Shown here piece by piece: positions 24,447 to 33,376 of a stretch of DNA of 43,990 bases. The stretch spans positions 1-43,990 of the forward strand of contig JAFDKF010000038.1 of the NCBI GenBank assembly GCA_019307135.1. Direction: 5' to 3'. Position 1 is the first letter of the stretch. Each line of letters opens with the position of its first letter. The DNA is from Deltaproteobacteria bacterium. Lineage in GTDB: Bacteria > Desulfobacterota > Desulfobacteria > Desulfobacterales > C00003060. The translations under genes were made by a program, and so were the position numbers. The notes beneath the pieces are model-generated. The model was not told the origin of the DNA and made no database searches. It saw only the letters and a list, made by a program, of their open reading frames with translations.

Positions 24447-24768
24447 GACTTGGAAAGGAAATAGACTGAACCTCAAATTCCTCCCCTACATGCAAAGGGG
24501 CGCGATAGGTTATCTGGAGTGAGGTAGTAACCGCCTGGCCCACGTAATGCATTACGGCATGGGCCATAATTTCGTCCAGGATTGTGGCCACCACACCGCC
24601 ATGTACTATGTCGTTCCACCCCTGGAATTCTCGCTTAAGGGCGAGCCTGCTGGAAGCTTTATTGTCACGGAACGAAACCTCCATACGGAGGCCAATGGGA
24701 TTCAGAGGACCACAGGCAAAACAGTATCGGTCGTCAGAAAGCTTCTTCTTCAGTTGTTTGCCGGCCAC
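24433..24768 (-). pseudogene. hotdog-fold acyl-CoA thioesterase (PaaI-like), 3'-truncated
   Basis: 111 residues. CFACGPLNPIGLRM and HGGVVATILDEIMAHA are the signature of PaaI-like thioesterases, which hydrolyse acyl-CoA. The domain normally continues for two more strands after YRAPLHVGEEFEVQ; here it stops after SISFPSLMTS, where the reading frame enters the GACTTCGTAAAAAGTC repeat. No continuation is found beyond the repeat. The GTG start lies four bases after the stop of the HTH gene, so it was part of that operon. Activity of the truncated product is doubtful. Confidence 0.7.
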
Positions 24769-24771
24769 GGA

Positions 24772-25170
24772 TCACTGCACGGCGTAGACGCCCCGTCCGG
24801 CTCTTTTGATGGTCCCCTGTTTGGCAAGCCTGAAGACGATGTTACGAATCTTTTTGTCTTCAAAACCGGTCTTTGTCTTCAGTACTGCAATATCAGCACC
24901 ACCGGCAGACCTCTTAATGACACTAAGAATCTTTTCAGTTGCTGTCATTTTGGCCCTGCCTCTTCGGGCCTCCTTTTTCTTTGCGGCGGCCTTCACAGCG
25001 ACTGGCTTCTTTGCCTTCCCAGCGGCTACTAAGTTCGCCTTCAAGGCCTCTTCCAACCGTTCCATTCTTTTTCCGAGTTTTTCGATGTCTTCTTTGGTTG
25101 GAATGCTGTAGCGTTGAAGTAGGAATCTCATAATTACATCCAAACTAGGCGATTTCCCTTTTTTCTTCAT
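24772..25170 (-). CDS. DNA-binding-type protein: coiled-coil head, Lys/Ala-rich linker, winged HTH
   Basis: 132 residues. Residues 1-45 form an amphipathic helix pair (IPTKEDIEKLGKRMERLEEALK, phasin-like). Residues 46-75 are histone-H1-like Ala/Lys-rich sequence (AKKPVAVKAAAKKKEARRGR). Residues 76-132 look like a winged helix (TATEKILSVIKRS...IRNIVFRLAKQGTIKRAGRGVYAV). An AAGGAGG site precedes the ATG. It is probably a nucleoid- or DNA-associated regulator, inferred from composition only. Confidence 0.65.
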   Translation of the reverse strand: MKKKGKSPSLDVIMRFLLQRYSIPTKEDIEKLGKRMERLEEALKANLVAAGKAKKPVAVKAAAKKKEARRGRAKMTATEKILSVIKRSAGGADIAVLKTKTGFEDKKIRNIVFRLAKQGTIKRAGRGVYAVQ

Positions 25171-25426
25171 ACATATGCCTCCTTGTCTTGAAGTAAACCC
25201 TGTTAGATTTTACATGATGCATTATACTCCGTGTGAAAAAGCGGAATACTACTTTGGATGCCATCCCCGTACTTCCACAGGGAGTATTCTAACAGGGTAA
25301 AAATAAAATAACAACTATTATTTAATACACACTTTCCGTAAAAAGTCAAGTTATGAAATCAAATCGCTTCGCAATTTAATACTAGGCGGCTACGCCACCC
25401 AAACAGGAAGATTCCTGTACTACGAT
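25171..25426. other. intergenic region with an inverted repeat
   Basis: AACCCTGTTAGA (25198-25209) and TCTAACAGGGT (about 25289-25299) form an inverted repeat around about 80 bases, followed by an A/T-rich run. It could act as a terminator for hdrA or an operator for the HTH gene. No gene is seen. Confidence 0.4.
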
Positions 25427-27808
25427 TTACTTCTGCACCCTTTTTCTTGATTTTCTCTTCCCGGGTTCACTGAAAATCATTTTAGTCATTTTTATCTCAT
25501 CTTCATCCACCCTCAATTGTTCCATTTTTTGAACAGTTTCAACAAATCTCTGCCCCTCAGAAGCCGAGACCCACTCCAGCATCAGCCTTTCCGGATTGAT
25601 CCCTTTGCTCACAAGCCCTTCTTTCAACTTCATAACCCTCTTTTTTGTAAACATGTTATTGTCAAGGTAATGACAATCTCCAGGATGACATCCCGACACG
25701 ATCACCTTCGGGGCACCCAGAGCAAAGGTATATCTGACGAGATCGGCTGTTACACCACAAGAGCACATCGTTCTTATGATTCTAACGTTGGGACTGTACT
25801 GGAGCCTGCTCGTACCGGCAAAATCAGCCCCGGCATAGGAACACCAATGACAGGCAAACACAATGATTTTATCTTCCGGCTCCTGCAGGGCCGCTTTGAG
25901 CTGGGCCTTCAATTGCTTTTCATCGTAATTGCTTATGGAAATGGCGTCAAACTCGCAGGAATTGACGCAATTGCCACATCCACGACACGCAGCCTCTGTA
26001 ATAACTGCCACTTTGTCCTGTATGCGAATAGCACCAAACAGACATTCCTTGCTACACTTGCCACAACCTGTGCATTCTTCAAGATCCACCCTGGCTATGA
26101 TGGGCGAGAGCTCTGCCGTGTCTCTTTGAAAATGTTTTGATACCTGCATAGCTGCATTACCAGCCTGTTCAATGCACTGTTTGATGTCCGAAGGGCTTCC
26201 CACGGCACCGGCAAAGTAGATTCCGTTTGTAGGGGTAGAGGTGGGGGACAATTGATTCTCTTCTTTGATGAACCCTCTTTTATCCAAAGGGACCCCCAAG
26301 AGCTGTGACATCTCCTTTGACGTGGGTACAATCCCGATCGCAAGGACAACAAGATCAAAGTCCTTTCTCATAAGCAATTGCTGATCAACCAGGGGGTCGA
26401 AAAAGGTCAAGACTTGGCCTTGAGTGATTTTAGGAAAAGAGTTAACAAAAACAACCCCATCTTTCCTTGCTTCCCGAAACATCCTCTCCTGCCTCTTGCC
26501 GCTGGTGCGGATACCATTATGAAATACGTATGTTTCAAGCTCTGGAAAGCGTTCTTTCAAAAGAAGTGTGTTCTTTACGGTATTCGGACAACAAAGCTTT
26601 GAGCAATAAGCGAGCTGACCCTCTTTCTCGGATCTGGAACCCACGCACTGTATGAAAGCAACACTGCTTGGTGCCTGCCCTGTGGACGGTCGGATAATCT
26701 CTCCTTTTGTAGGCCCCTCCGGAGACATCATCCTTTCGAGCTCCATGGAGGTAATAACATCCGGAAATCGGCTGTCACCATAGCCATATAATCCTGTTGG
26801 GTCGTACGGTTTTATCCCGGTGGCAGCAATAATTGTGCCCACATGGACGGTTTCCTCTTCAACAACCTGAGAAAAATCGATGGCATGCTTCTTACAGTCT
26901 TCCACACACCTCTGGCATGCTTCCTCAGAAAAATGGATGCAAACCTTGTCATCAATCACATACTGCCTGGGGACGGACTGTAGAAAAGGCGTATAGATAG
27001 CTTTTCTCAGGGCGCGATTTTCATTGAACTCATCTTCCGTAAAGATGTGGCAACGTTCCAGACAGTCACCGCAGAACGTACAATCTTCAGTGACATACCT
27101 TGGATGTTTTCTTAACGTGACCTCAAAATTTCCCAGGTAACCGTTGACCTCGACAACTTCACTCAAAGTGAGTAACTCGATATTCGGATGCCGACCGACA
27201 TCCACCATCTTGGGTCCCAGAATTCAGGGACTGCAGTTTTGATCCGGAAAAATCTTGTTTAGCTGCGCCATCTTGCCGCCAATCGTCGGGCTTCTTTCTA
27301 CCAGAATCACCTTATGGCCAAGATCAGCCAGTTGCAGGCTGGCTTCAATACCGCTTATGCCCCCACCTATGACAAGCGCCCTTTTGGTCATCAGAACCTC
27401 AATAGGTGTTAAGGGCTGATTGAGCTTCACATTTTCTATGCCCATAAGAACGAGGTCTATGGATTTTCGCGTGGCATCATCAGGCTGATACATATGACAC
27501 CAGGAACACTGCTCCCGGATATTAACCATTTCCATCATGTATGGATTGATACCCGCCGCCTTGCATACTGTCCGAAATGTCTCATCATGTATCCTCGGAG
27601 AACAGGCTGCCACTACGATCCTGTCCAAGCCATATTCCTGAATGTCACTTACAATCTGGGCCTGTCCCCCTGTACACAGGTAAGCATGCTCCCTGACTAG
27701 TGCCACGTCAGTCCGGGCTATTGCCTCTGTTACCCTCGGGCAATTAACAGTGCCAGCAATATTGGTCCCGCAATGACAGATAAAGACTCCTATACGATCC
27801 TCTGACAT
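25427..27808 (-). CDS. hdrA: heterodisulfide reductase subunit A fused to MvhD, selenocysteine-containing
   Basis: One 793-residue reading frame is interrupted only by a TGA at 27224-27226. Upstream of it are the HdrA N-terminus (GVFICHCGTNI) and the FAD Rossmann motif (GGGISGIEAS). Downstream are Cys-rich Fe-S segments, a second FAD region, a two-cluster ferredoxin (CTGCGKCSKEC, CRGCGNCVNSC), and from about residue 640 an MvhD domain (FACHWCSYAGADFAG, GCHPGDCHY). The TGA falls in NC-S-P-stop-ILGPKM, where HdrA has C-S-x-C-I-L-x-P-K-M, so it replaces a conserved Cys and is read as Sec. The product is a cytoplasmic flavin/Fe-S electron hub; HdrB and HdrC are not in the window. It lies downstream of korABCD. 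Confidence 0.85.
27186..27203 (-). promoter_or_regulatory. candidate bacterial SECIS hairpin in hdrA
   Basis: Read on the minus strand, GGAUG-UCGGUCGG-CAUCC begins 20 bases after the in-frame UGA. Stem of five pairs with a G-rich loop containing GGUC; distance and loop resemble bacterial SECIS elements. Confidence 0.55.
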
Positions 27809-27830
27809 CTACTGTGAATTCTCCTTTTTT

Positions 27831-27978
27831 ACACCTAGGTTCAGCGGTTCAACGTTCACGGTTCCCGGTTGAAGAGCCCTAACTCTCTGATATGAAAAGG
27901 ATGATGCCTCAAGTAGTAAGGTTCAGCGGTTCAACGTTCAGAGGTTAAAACCGTGAACCGTGAACCTTGAACCTTGAA
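27831..27978. repeat. GGTTCAGCGGTTCAACG palindrome between korD and hdrA
   Basis: GGTTCAGCGGTTCAACGTTCACGG at 27838 is followed by a second GGTTCAGCGGTTCAACGTTCAGAGG and the complement AACCGTGAACCGTGAACCTTG. It belongs to the same phrase family as 14313, 17304, 34500 and 35903. Confidence 0.75.
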
Positions 27979-27987
27979 CCGATCACT

Positions 27988-28299
27988 TTAGGTTATACCT
28001 ATCTCATCAGGTGTCACGACTCGTTCGCCAATCTTCTGGACAAAGATGGCGTTTTCACTACAGTAAAGCTGACATCTGCCGCACACAGTGCACTTCTCCT
28101 CGTTTACCACAACCGGCGGAAAATACCCTCTTTCGTTTGGTACTGTGCCGCGATCTAACACCTTCTCGGGGCAAAACCGTATACACTCATCACAGTCGTC
28201 ACCACCCTTACAAAAGTCTGCTATGATTGTTACCTTGCCAACAGGTATGGTACATTCTTTAATGTTCCAATACCGAGCAGGTGAAACTTCATGTTTCAT
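27988..28299 (-). CDS. korD: ferredoxin subunit of 2-oxoacid:ferredoxin oxidoreductase
   Basis: 103 residues. Two 4Fe-4S cluster motifs: CKGGDDCDECIRFCP (an expanded first motif) and CTVCGRCQLYC. Delta subunit that passes electrons from the catalytic subunits to free ferredoxin. AAGGTGAG precedes the ATG. It is encoded between the korBC fusion and hdrA. Confidence 0.85.
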   Translation of the reverse strand: MKHEVSPARYWNIKECTIPVGKVTIIADFCKGGDDCDECIRFCPEKVLDRGTVPNERGYFPPVVVNEEKCTVCGRCQLYCSENAIFVQKIGERVVTPDEIGIT

Positions 28300-28356
28300 G
28301 ATTAACTCACCTTATTCGATTGTCGATTTGTTTCATTCAATCATCAATCCAAACAT

Positions 28357-29766
28357 TCACGAACTCCCAAATTTGTAACCGCTCTCAAAGGCCGCCAGGT
28401 TCATCTCCTCGGTGCCCGGAGGTGCGGACTTCAAGATCGCTGCTTTCAGACAGTCCTTGTCAATGACAGATGTTACCTTGCAGACAAAGCCCAACAGCAC
28501 ATTGTTGGCCACCACAACCCTGAAATTCTCACGAGCAATCTGTGTTGCTGGTATCTTGAAAACCTTGACGGTCTTGGGGAGGTTGGCGAGCAAACGAAGA
28601 TTGACCATGGACTCATCTACCACAATTGTCCCATCATTGTTGACAATCACCTTGTCGCCGCGCTCTTTGGCAACGATGTCGGACATCATCAGGAGGAGAT
28701 CCGGAACATCCACAAAGGGATAATCAATCGGCTGAGATGAAAGGAGCACGTCTGTCAAACAGCTTCCTCCTTTCATCTCAGGCCCATATCGCTTTATCAG
28801 GGTGCTGTGCAACTTAGGATCCATGTTCATGGCCGCGTGAATCAAGGTCTTGCCGCCCTGGACGATGCCCTGCCCTCCGGTTCCCTCCATGCGAATTTGC
28901 ATATACTCGATGCCGCTTGCCCTTGGTTTAAAATTCACATCATACTGCCTGGCGGCCTTTCTCTTGCCCGATTTGACCAGGCTCAAGTGCGGTCTTTCTC
29001 GGACAGGCGCATCTCTGAAAATCCCAAGGCTTATCTCCTTCATGAAGTCGCTCTGATTGATGTCTTCTTCACTGAGAGTCTCTTTTATTTTCGCCTTCTC
29101 CAGAAACAGGGCCTCAAGGGATTTGATCTTGTTGCGCCTTTCGTACAGCATGCAAGGAATTAGAATCTCAATAAAGCTCGGGCCCCTGTTTTTCATAGCT
29201 GAAATGATGCAATCAATGAGGTGATACGGGTGGGCTGAGGTGGAGCGCGCCACAAAGGTATAGCCAGCCGCCAGGGCCACGGAGACCGGATTAATGGGCG
29301 CGTAAGGGTTACCACTCGATGTGGTGATGGTACGTGCCCCGAGTGGTGTGGTGGGGCCATGCTGAAAACCTGTCATGCTGTATCCGAAATTGTTCATACA
29401 AAACACGTTTATGTCATGGCCGTGGCGGGCCAGGGCCAGAAAATGATTTCCACCAATGCCCAGGATATCTCCGTCACCCCCCATTACAGAAACCTTCAGC
29501 TCAGGATTGGCCAGCTTGACCCCGAGGGCCGTAGGTATGGCGCGGCCGTGGGTGGCGTGAATGCTGTCGAGGTTCAGGTAGCCTGCAATGCGTGAGGAAC
29601 ACCCGATACCGGACACCACGACACACTTGTCAGGGTCGTATCCCAGTTGTTGAATAGCCTCTATAAAAGTGTTTTTGATCCTTCCGATTCTGCAGCTCGA
29701 ACACCAGATGTTGGGCATCATCTCTTTTCTGAGTAGATCAGCATACGGGTGCTGGTCGATCTCCAT
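28357..29766 (-). CDS. 2-oxoacid:ferredoxin oxidoreductase, fused beta and gamma subunits
   Basis: 469 residues. Residues 1-265 are the TPP-binding beta subunit: WCSSCRIG, GIGCSSRIAGY, HGRAIPTALGVKLANP, GDGDILGIGGNHF (Mg-TPP site) and NNFGYSMTGFQHGPTTPLG. After a 35-residue linker, residues about 300-469 are the gamma subunit, starting MEGTGGQGIVQGGKTLIHAA. The two subunits are usually separate genes; here they are one frame with no stop between. The motif set fits KorB/VorB-type enzymes; the exact 2-oxoacid cannot be told. ATG 29766 is used because AAAGGGGTC precedes it; an upstream frame to 29823 is repeat sequence. Confidence 0.88.
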   Translation of the reverse strand: MEIDQHPYADLLRKEMMPNIWCSSCRIGRIKNTFIEAIQQLGYDPDKCVVVSGIGCSSRIAGYLNLDSIHATHGRAIPTALGVKLANPELKVSVMGGDGDILGIGGNHFLALARHGHDINVFCMNNFGYSMTGFQHGPTTPLGARTITTSSGNPYAPINPVSVALAAGYTFVARSTSAHPYHLIDCIISAMKNRGPSFIEILIPCMLYERRNKIKSLEALFLEKAKIKETLSEEDINQSDFMKEISLGIFRDAPVRERPHLSLVKSGKRKAARQYDVNFKPRASGIEYMQIRMEGTGGQGIVQGGKTLIHAAMNMDPKLHSTLIKRYGPEMKGGSCLTDVLLSSQPIDYPFVDVPDLLLMMSDIVAKERGDKVIVNNDGTIVVDESMVNLRLLANLPKTVKVFKIPATQIARENFRVVVANNVLLGFVCKVTSVIDKDCLKAAILKSAPPGTEEMNLAAFESGYKFGSS

Positions 29767-30012
29767 ATTTGACCCCTTTCGATTGAATATTGATGATTGA
29801 CGATTGATGATTGAGTGCTTCATTCGTCTTTACTCATTGGCTACTCATTGTTCGTTGGCGGTCTCATCTTCTATTATTCCGCACTCTGCATTGCGCCTGA
29901 CGGCTTGAGAACATTACCGCACTCCGCATTCCGCACCCCCTCAATTCTTCGATTCTCCAATCGTCAGTCATCAGTCATCAGTCATCAGTCATCAGTCATC
30001 AGTCATCAGTCA
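29767..30012. repeat. multi-phrase repeat block between korA and korBC
   Basis: Contains GATTGATGATTGACGATTG phrases (29788-29816), ACTCATTGGCTACTCATTG, CCGCACTCTGCATTGCG / CCGCACTCCGCATTCCG, and a perfect tandem of seven TCAGTCA units at 29964-30012. The last unit includes the korA stop codon (TGA). Arms of several phrases face each other around the centre. Confidence 0.85.
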
Positions 30013-31035
30013 CCTAATGACCAATGACTCAACGGCCTCTAAGATCTCCCCAGGCGTGTGAATTCTGCCCCCCATCAGGTTCAAGCCTTGAACTGTCCCT
30101 TTCTTGATATACCGTTCAACCTCGATTCTCATCTGCCCGGCATTGATCTCGGCCACCAGAAATACCCTTTTCTTTGTGTCCAGCCCCTGTGCCTGCTTGA
30201 CGGCTGCCCTGACCGCTCGGGATTCAGAGCCATAACAAACGATAATGACCTCTGCATCCTTAACCGCCCCGAGGGTTTCATACTTGACAAGTTGCTTCGC
30301 ATCCTTCTTGAGCTTGTGGAGTAAATATTGGACTAATTCTTCTTGAGCATCAGGATTAATCCTTGGGAGATGTCTTTCCAGGTCATGGGTAAGACCGGTC
30401 CGATGGAGCCGGTGCCCTTTACCTATGATCTCAACATCCGGAGCAAGCGGTATGGGAGGAAGTTCCGGGATAGTGATCGGTTCTTCCATATGTCCTATGA
30501 TTTCATCGAGCATCAAGAGCACCGGTACCAAATACTTCTGAGAAAGCTCGCAGGCCTCATAAGTAAGGAGCAGGGTCTCCTCAACAGAGTTCGGAACGAG
30601 GACTATTACAGGTCTGTCTCCGTGGGTTCCCCATCTTGCCTGCATCATATCCCCTTGTCCCATCCATGTGGGCATACCAGTGGAAGGGCCTCCCCGTTGG
30701 ACATTGATACAAACCACGGGGGATTCAATCATAGCAGCAAAGCCGAGGCCCTCAGACATCAAGCTGAAACCGGGGCCTGATGTGGCCGTGACTGCGATCG
30801 CGCCTGCGAGGCCGGCACCTGCGGCCGCCTGTATCGACGCAATCTCATCTTCCATCTGTATGAAGACCCCCTCTCGCCTTGGAATAACCACAGAGGCCCG
30901 GGTGGCGATCTCAGATGCCGGGGTGATTGGATAGCCTGCATAGACAATACGTCTCTTGCTGCCTGCCGCACAACAGATGCCCTCAACCACGGCATCATTT
31001 CCGGTCAGCAGCGTTCTCTGGTTGTGATTACTCAT
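30010..31035 (-). CDS. korA: 2-oxoacid:ferredoxin oxidoreductase, alpha subunit
   Basis: 341 residues; residues 1-190 pyrimidine-binding domain (GNDAVVEG, YAGYPITPASEI, QMEDEIASI, SGPGFSLMSEG, RGGPSTGMPTWMGQGD), then the C-terminal transketolase-like domain (VCYGSESRAVRAA, EINAGQMRIEVE). Oxidatively decarboxylates a 2-oxoacid to the acyl-CoA with KorB and reduces ferredoxin. First gene of the korA-korBC-korD-hdrA cluster; GGAG about ten bases upstream of the ATG. Confidence 0.9.
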   Translation of the reverse strand: MSNHNQRTLLTGNDAVVEGICCAAGSKRRIVYAGYPITPASEIATRASVVIPRREGVFIQMEDEIASIQAAAGAGLAGAIAVTATSGPGFSLMSEGLGFAAMIESPVVCINVQRGGPSTGMPTWMGQGDMMQARWGTHGDRPVIVLVPNSVEETLLLTYEACELSQKYLVPVLLMLDEIIGHMEEPITIPELPPIPLAPDVEIIGKGHRLHRTGLTHDLERHLPRINPDAQEELVQYLLHKLKKDAKQLVKYETLGAVKDAEVIIVCYGSESRAVRAAVKQAQGLDTKKRVFLVAEINAGQMRIEVERYIKKGTVQGLNLMGGRIHTPGEILEAVESLVIR

Positions 31036-31250
31036 TAAGGAGACTCCAATAAAACAAGATTAGATTGATGGGTAAGATTGCATTCTATACCAGAAGGAGA
31101 TGACTGGTGTCAAATTCTTAGGGCTCGCCCTTAGTCCTTCTTTGTCAAAAACTTGGAACATTCCGTATCTTTGGGAACAGCCTGTTGAAGGGCTTAAGCA
31201 AGTGTGTTATTTTTGAAAAAAATCCGGTATACGAACAGAGGAAATATCGC

Positions 31251-32087
31251 ATGCCCAAAAATGTCACAAAAGCCGTGATCCCGGCTGCCGGGCTGGGAAT
31301 ACGCCTGAGGCCCCTGACATCCTTCACCCCAAAGGAACTCCTGCCGGTAGGGGGAAAGCCCATGATTCAATATGCCCTTGAGATGTACATGGCCGCGGGT
31401 ATTTCCGAATTTTGCATCATAATAAGCCCCGAGAAACCTCAGCTCAAGGATTTTATCACAGGCAATTGGACTCCCCCTGCCATTCCCTATGAAAAAGATG
31501 CTCGATTTTACAAACAACTGGAACGATGCCGAATCGTTTTTGTTACGCAAAGCCATCCCGGGGGTGTCGCGGATGCTGTCGGGATGGCTAAAGATTTCGT
31601 TGGAGATGAACCGTTTGCGTGCATTATGCCAGACTGCCTTCTCTTTTCAGACAGGCCGCACGCACAACAACTTGTGCAGGTATTTGAAAGGTATCAAAAA
31701 AACGTGATCAGTACGGTTTTCATACGGGGTGCGGACGTAAAGCGCTTTGGTAATGTGGGTTTGCTACGAACCCAAAGGCTCGATGGTGAGTCTTTCCTTA
31801 TTACATCACTTTCTCATAAGAAGCCGGAACCATTGACCGCAATGCCTGGTGAGACGATTCATAAAGGATTTGGCGGAGGGATTTATCTTCCGGAATACTT
31901 CGACCTGGTTGAAATCGTACGTGCCCTGGCCAAGGGAGAGGTGGACGACGTTCCCATTCACCAGATCCTTATCAAGCAACGCAAACTACTCGGGGTTCTG
32001 CTTGAAGGCGCGGCCTTTGATGCGGGCCACCCCTCGGGCCTTCGCGCGGCTGTCCATTACGCAGGACGTCGGACGAATAGTTCCTAA
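31251..32087 (+). CDS. nucleotidyltransferase of the UTP-glucose-1-phosphate uridylyltransferase family
   Basis: 278 residues. GalU-like signature: AVIPAAGLGIRLRPLTSFTPKELLPVGGKPMIQ (in the sequence at residues 9-41), then PDCLLF where the metal-binding Asp lies, and KGFGGGIYLPEYFD. It makes UDP-glucose or a related nucleotide sugar for envelope polymers. ATG 31251 follows AGAGGA; the longer upstream frame is not supported. A family-level call; galU itself is likely but a related sugar nucleotide is possible. Confidence 0.8.
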   Translation: MPKNVTKAVIPAAGLGIRLRPLTSFTPKELLPVGGKPMIQYALEMYMAAGISEFCIIISPEKPQLKDFITGNWTPPAIPYEKDARFYKQLERCRIVFVTQSHPGGVADAVGMAKDFVGDEPFACIMPDCLLFSDRPHAQQLVQVFERYQKNVISTVFIRGADVKRFGNVGLLRTQRLDGESFLITSLSHKKPEPLTAMPGETIHKGFGGGIYLPEYFDLVEIVRALAKGEVDDVPIHQILIKQRKLLGVLLEGAAFDAGHPSGLRAAVHYAGRRTNSS

Positions 32088-32112
32088 CCCGGACAAGCCG
32101 GAACAAGAAAAA

Positions 32113-32275
32113 TAAATTTATCACGAAAGCACGAAAGTATGAAGACACGAAAGTCTGAAAGTTATTTTATTTCGTGCTTTCCCTGGCCCAGACCTGGCCT
32201 ATAAACTTTGGAGACTGATTCAAGCGAGTCGCGCCAGGGCAGGCAATCTTTCGTGTTTTCGTGATTGTCTTTTAT
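32113..32275. repeat. CACGAAAG palindrome enclosing a 64-bp element
   Basis: Outer arms: ATCACGAAAGCACGAAAG... (32117-) and CTTTCGTGTTTTCGTGAT (-32266). Inside lies a 64-bp element at 32181-32244 (CCCTGGCCCAGACCTGG to GCGCCAGGGCAGGC). Confidence 0.85.
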
Positions 32276-32329
32276 AACTTTCTGCCAGAAAAAACACGAA
32301 TTTTAAAACTAAGGGACTAAGGAGTCGCT

Positions 32330-33199
32330 TTGGAAAGTCACCCCGGTGTACCCATGAGATCTCCTCGTGAACTTCTCAGGGCCAGTGAAATCCGGCCCCG
32401 CAAGTCCATGGGACAGCATTTCCTGGCAGATCCCAATGTGGCGGCATTGATTGTCAGGCGGGCTCAGTTCGAGCCCGATGATGTAGTCCTTGAAATAGGT
32501 GCGGGTCTCGGGGCCCTGACTCTACCCTTGGCCGCACAGGTAAAACATGTCCTGGCAGTGGAGTCAGACAGAAAAATTGCCGCCCTCCTTGGCAGTGAGG
32601 TCCTGGCCGCAGGTGCCTCCAATGTCACCATCATTGAAAGGGACATTCTCCAGTTGGACATTAAAGCCCTTGCAGGGAAATCAGATGCATCCCTCAAGGT
32701 GGTCGGCAACCTTCCGTACCATATCTCTTCTCAGGTGCTCATACGCTTGATCCGTTTTCGCGAGGTCATTGACGCTGCTTTTCTCATGTTCCAAAAAGAG
32801 GTTGCTGAACGTCTCACGGCCAGGCCAGGAAGCAAAACCTACGGCAGGTTATCGGTATTGATTCAGTACTGTGCCAAGATTTACCCTCTGGTCTCAGTGG
32901 CTGCCTCAGCCTTCTTTCCAAAGCCAAAGGTAGATTCTCAAGTGGTTGGTATTGAGTTCCATCACCCTGTTACTTTCCAGGCAACCGATGAGGGTCTTCT
33001 TTTTCAGATAGTCCGGGCAGCCTTTGGGAAGCGACGTAAGACTTTAAGAAATGCCTTGTTGGGGAGCAATCTGGGGTTCGGAGACAAGAGGGTGTCGGCG
33101 GCACTGGAACTCGCCGGGATCGATTCGCGAAGGAGGGCTGAAACTTTAAGTGTTAAGGAGTTTGTGACGCTAAGCAATTTACTCCAAGGAGAGACTTAG
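32330..33199 (+). CDS. rsmA: 16S rRNA A1518/A1519 dimethyltransferase
   Basis: Dimethylates two adenines near the 3' end of 16S rRNA during 30S assembly. 289 residues. SAM motif I EIGAGLGALT, substrate motif NLPYHISS, N-terminal KSMGQHFL, C-terminal FGKRRKTLRNAL. TTG start with AGGAG five bases upstream; the ATG at 32354 is the alternative. Also called ksgA. Confidence 0.95.
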   Translation: MESHPGVPMRSPRELLRASEIRPRKSMGQHFLADPNVAALIVRRAQFEPDDVVLEIGAGLGALTLPLAAQVKHVLAVESDRKIAALLGSEVLAAGASNVTIIERDILQLDIKALAGKSDASLKVVGNLPYHISSQVLIRLIRFREVIDAAFLMFQKEVAERLTARPGSKTYGRLSVLIQYCAKIYPLVSVAASAFFPKPKVDSQVVGIEFHHPVTFQATDEGLLFQIVRAAFGKRRKTLRNALLGSNLGFGDKRVSAALELAGIDSRRRAETLSVKEFVTLSNLLQGET

Positions 33200-33201
33200 G
33201 G

Positions 33202-33300
33202 CTTTCGCCCCAATTGGAGTATTGGAGTGATGGAATGATGCAATGCGGTCGGCATAAAGCCGACCCTACGTAGGGGCGGGTTTACCCCGCCCCTATTGGA
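33202..33300. repeat. intergenic REP-like hairpins
   Basis: GGTCGGCATAAAGCCGACC (33247-33265) and AGGGGCGGGTTTACCCCGCCCCT (33272-33294) are short perfect hairpins of common extragenic types. A TTGGAGTATTGGAGTGATGG phrase precedes them. No T run, so not a clear terminator. Confidence 0.7.
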
Positions 33301-33376
33301 TGACTCCATGTCAATGGCATGAATTCGTTCCCGCCAACAACGTATGTTCTCAACGAGTTGTAGAAACGTCAAATTA

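Noticed and set aside
25427..27808. hdrA as two separate genes or a pseudogene
   Set aside because: The two halves are in the same frame, the only break is TGA, and it lies at a conserved Cys with a hairpin after it.
29964..30012. CRISPR array or origin iterons
   Set aside because: The units are 7 bp, contiguous and without spacers; no cas or replication genes are near.
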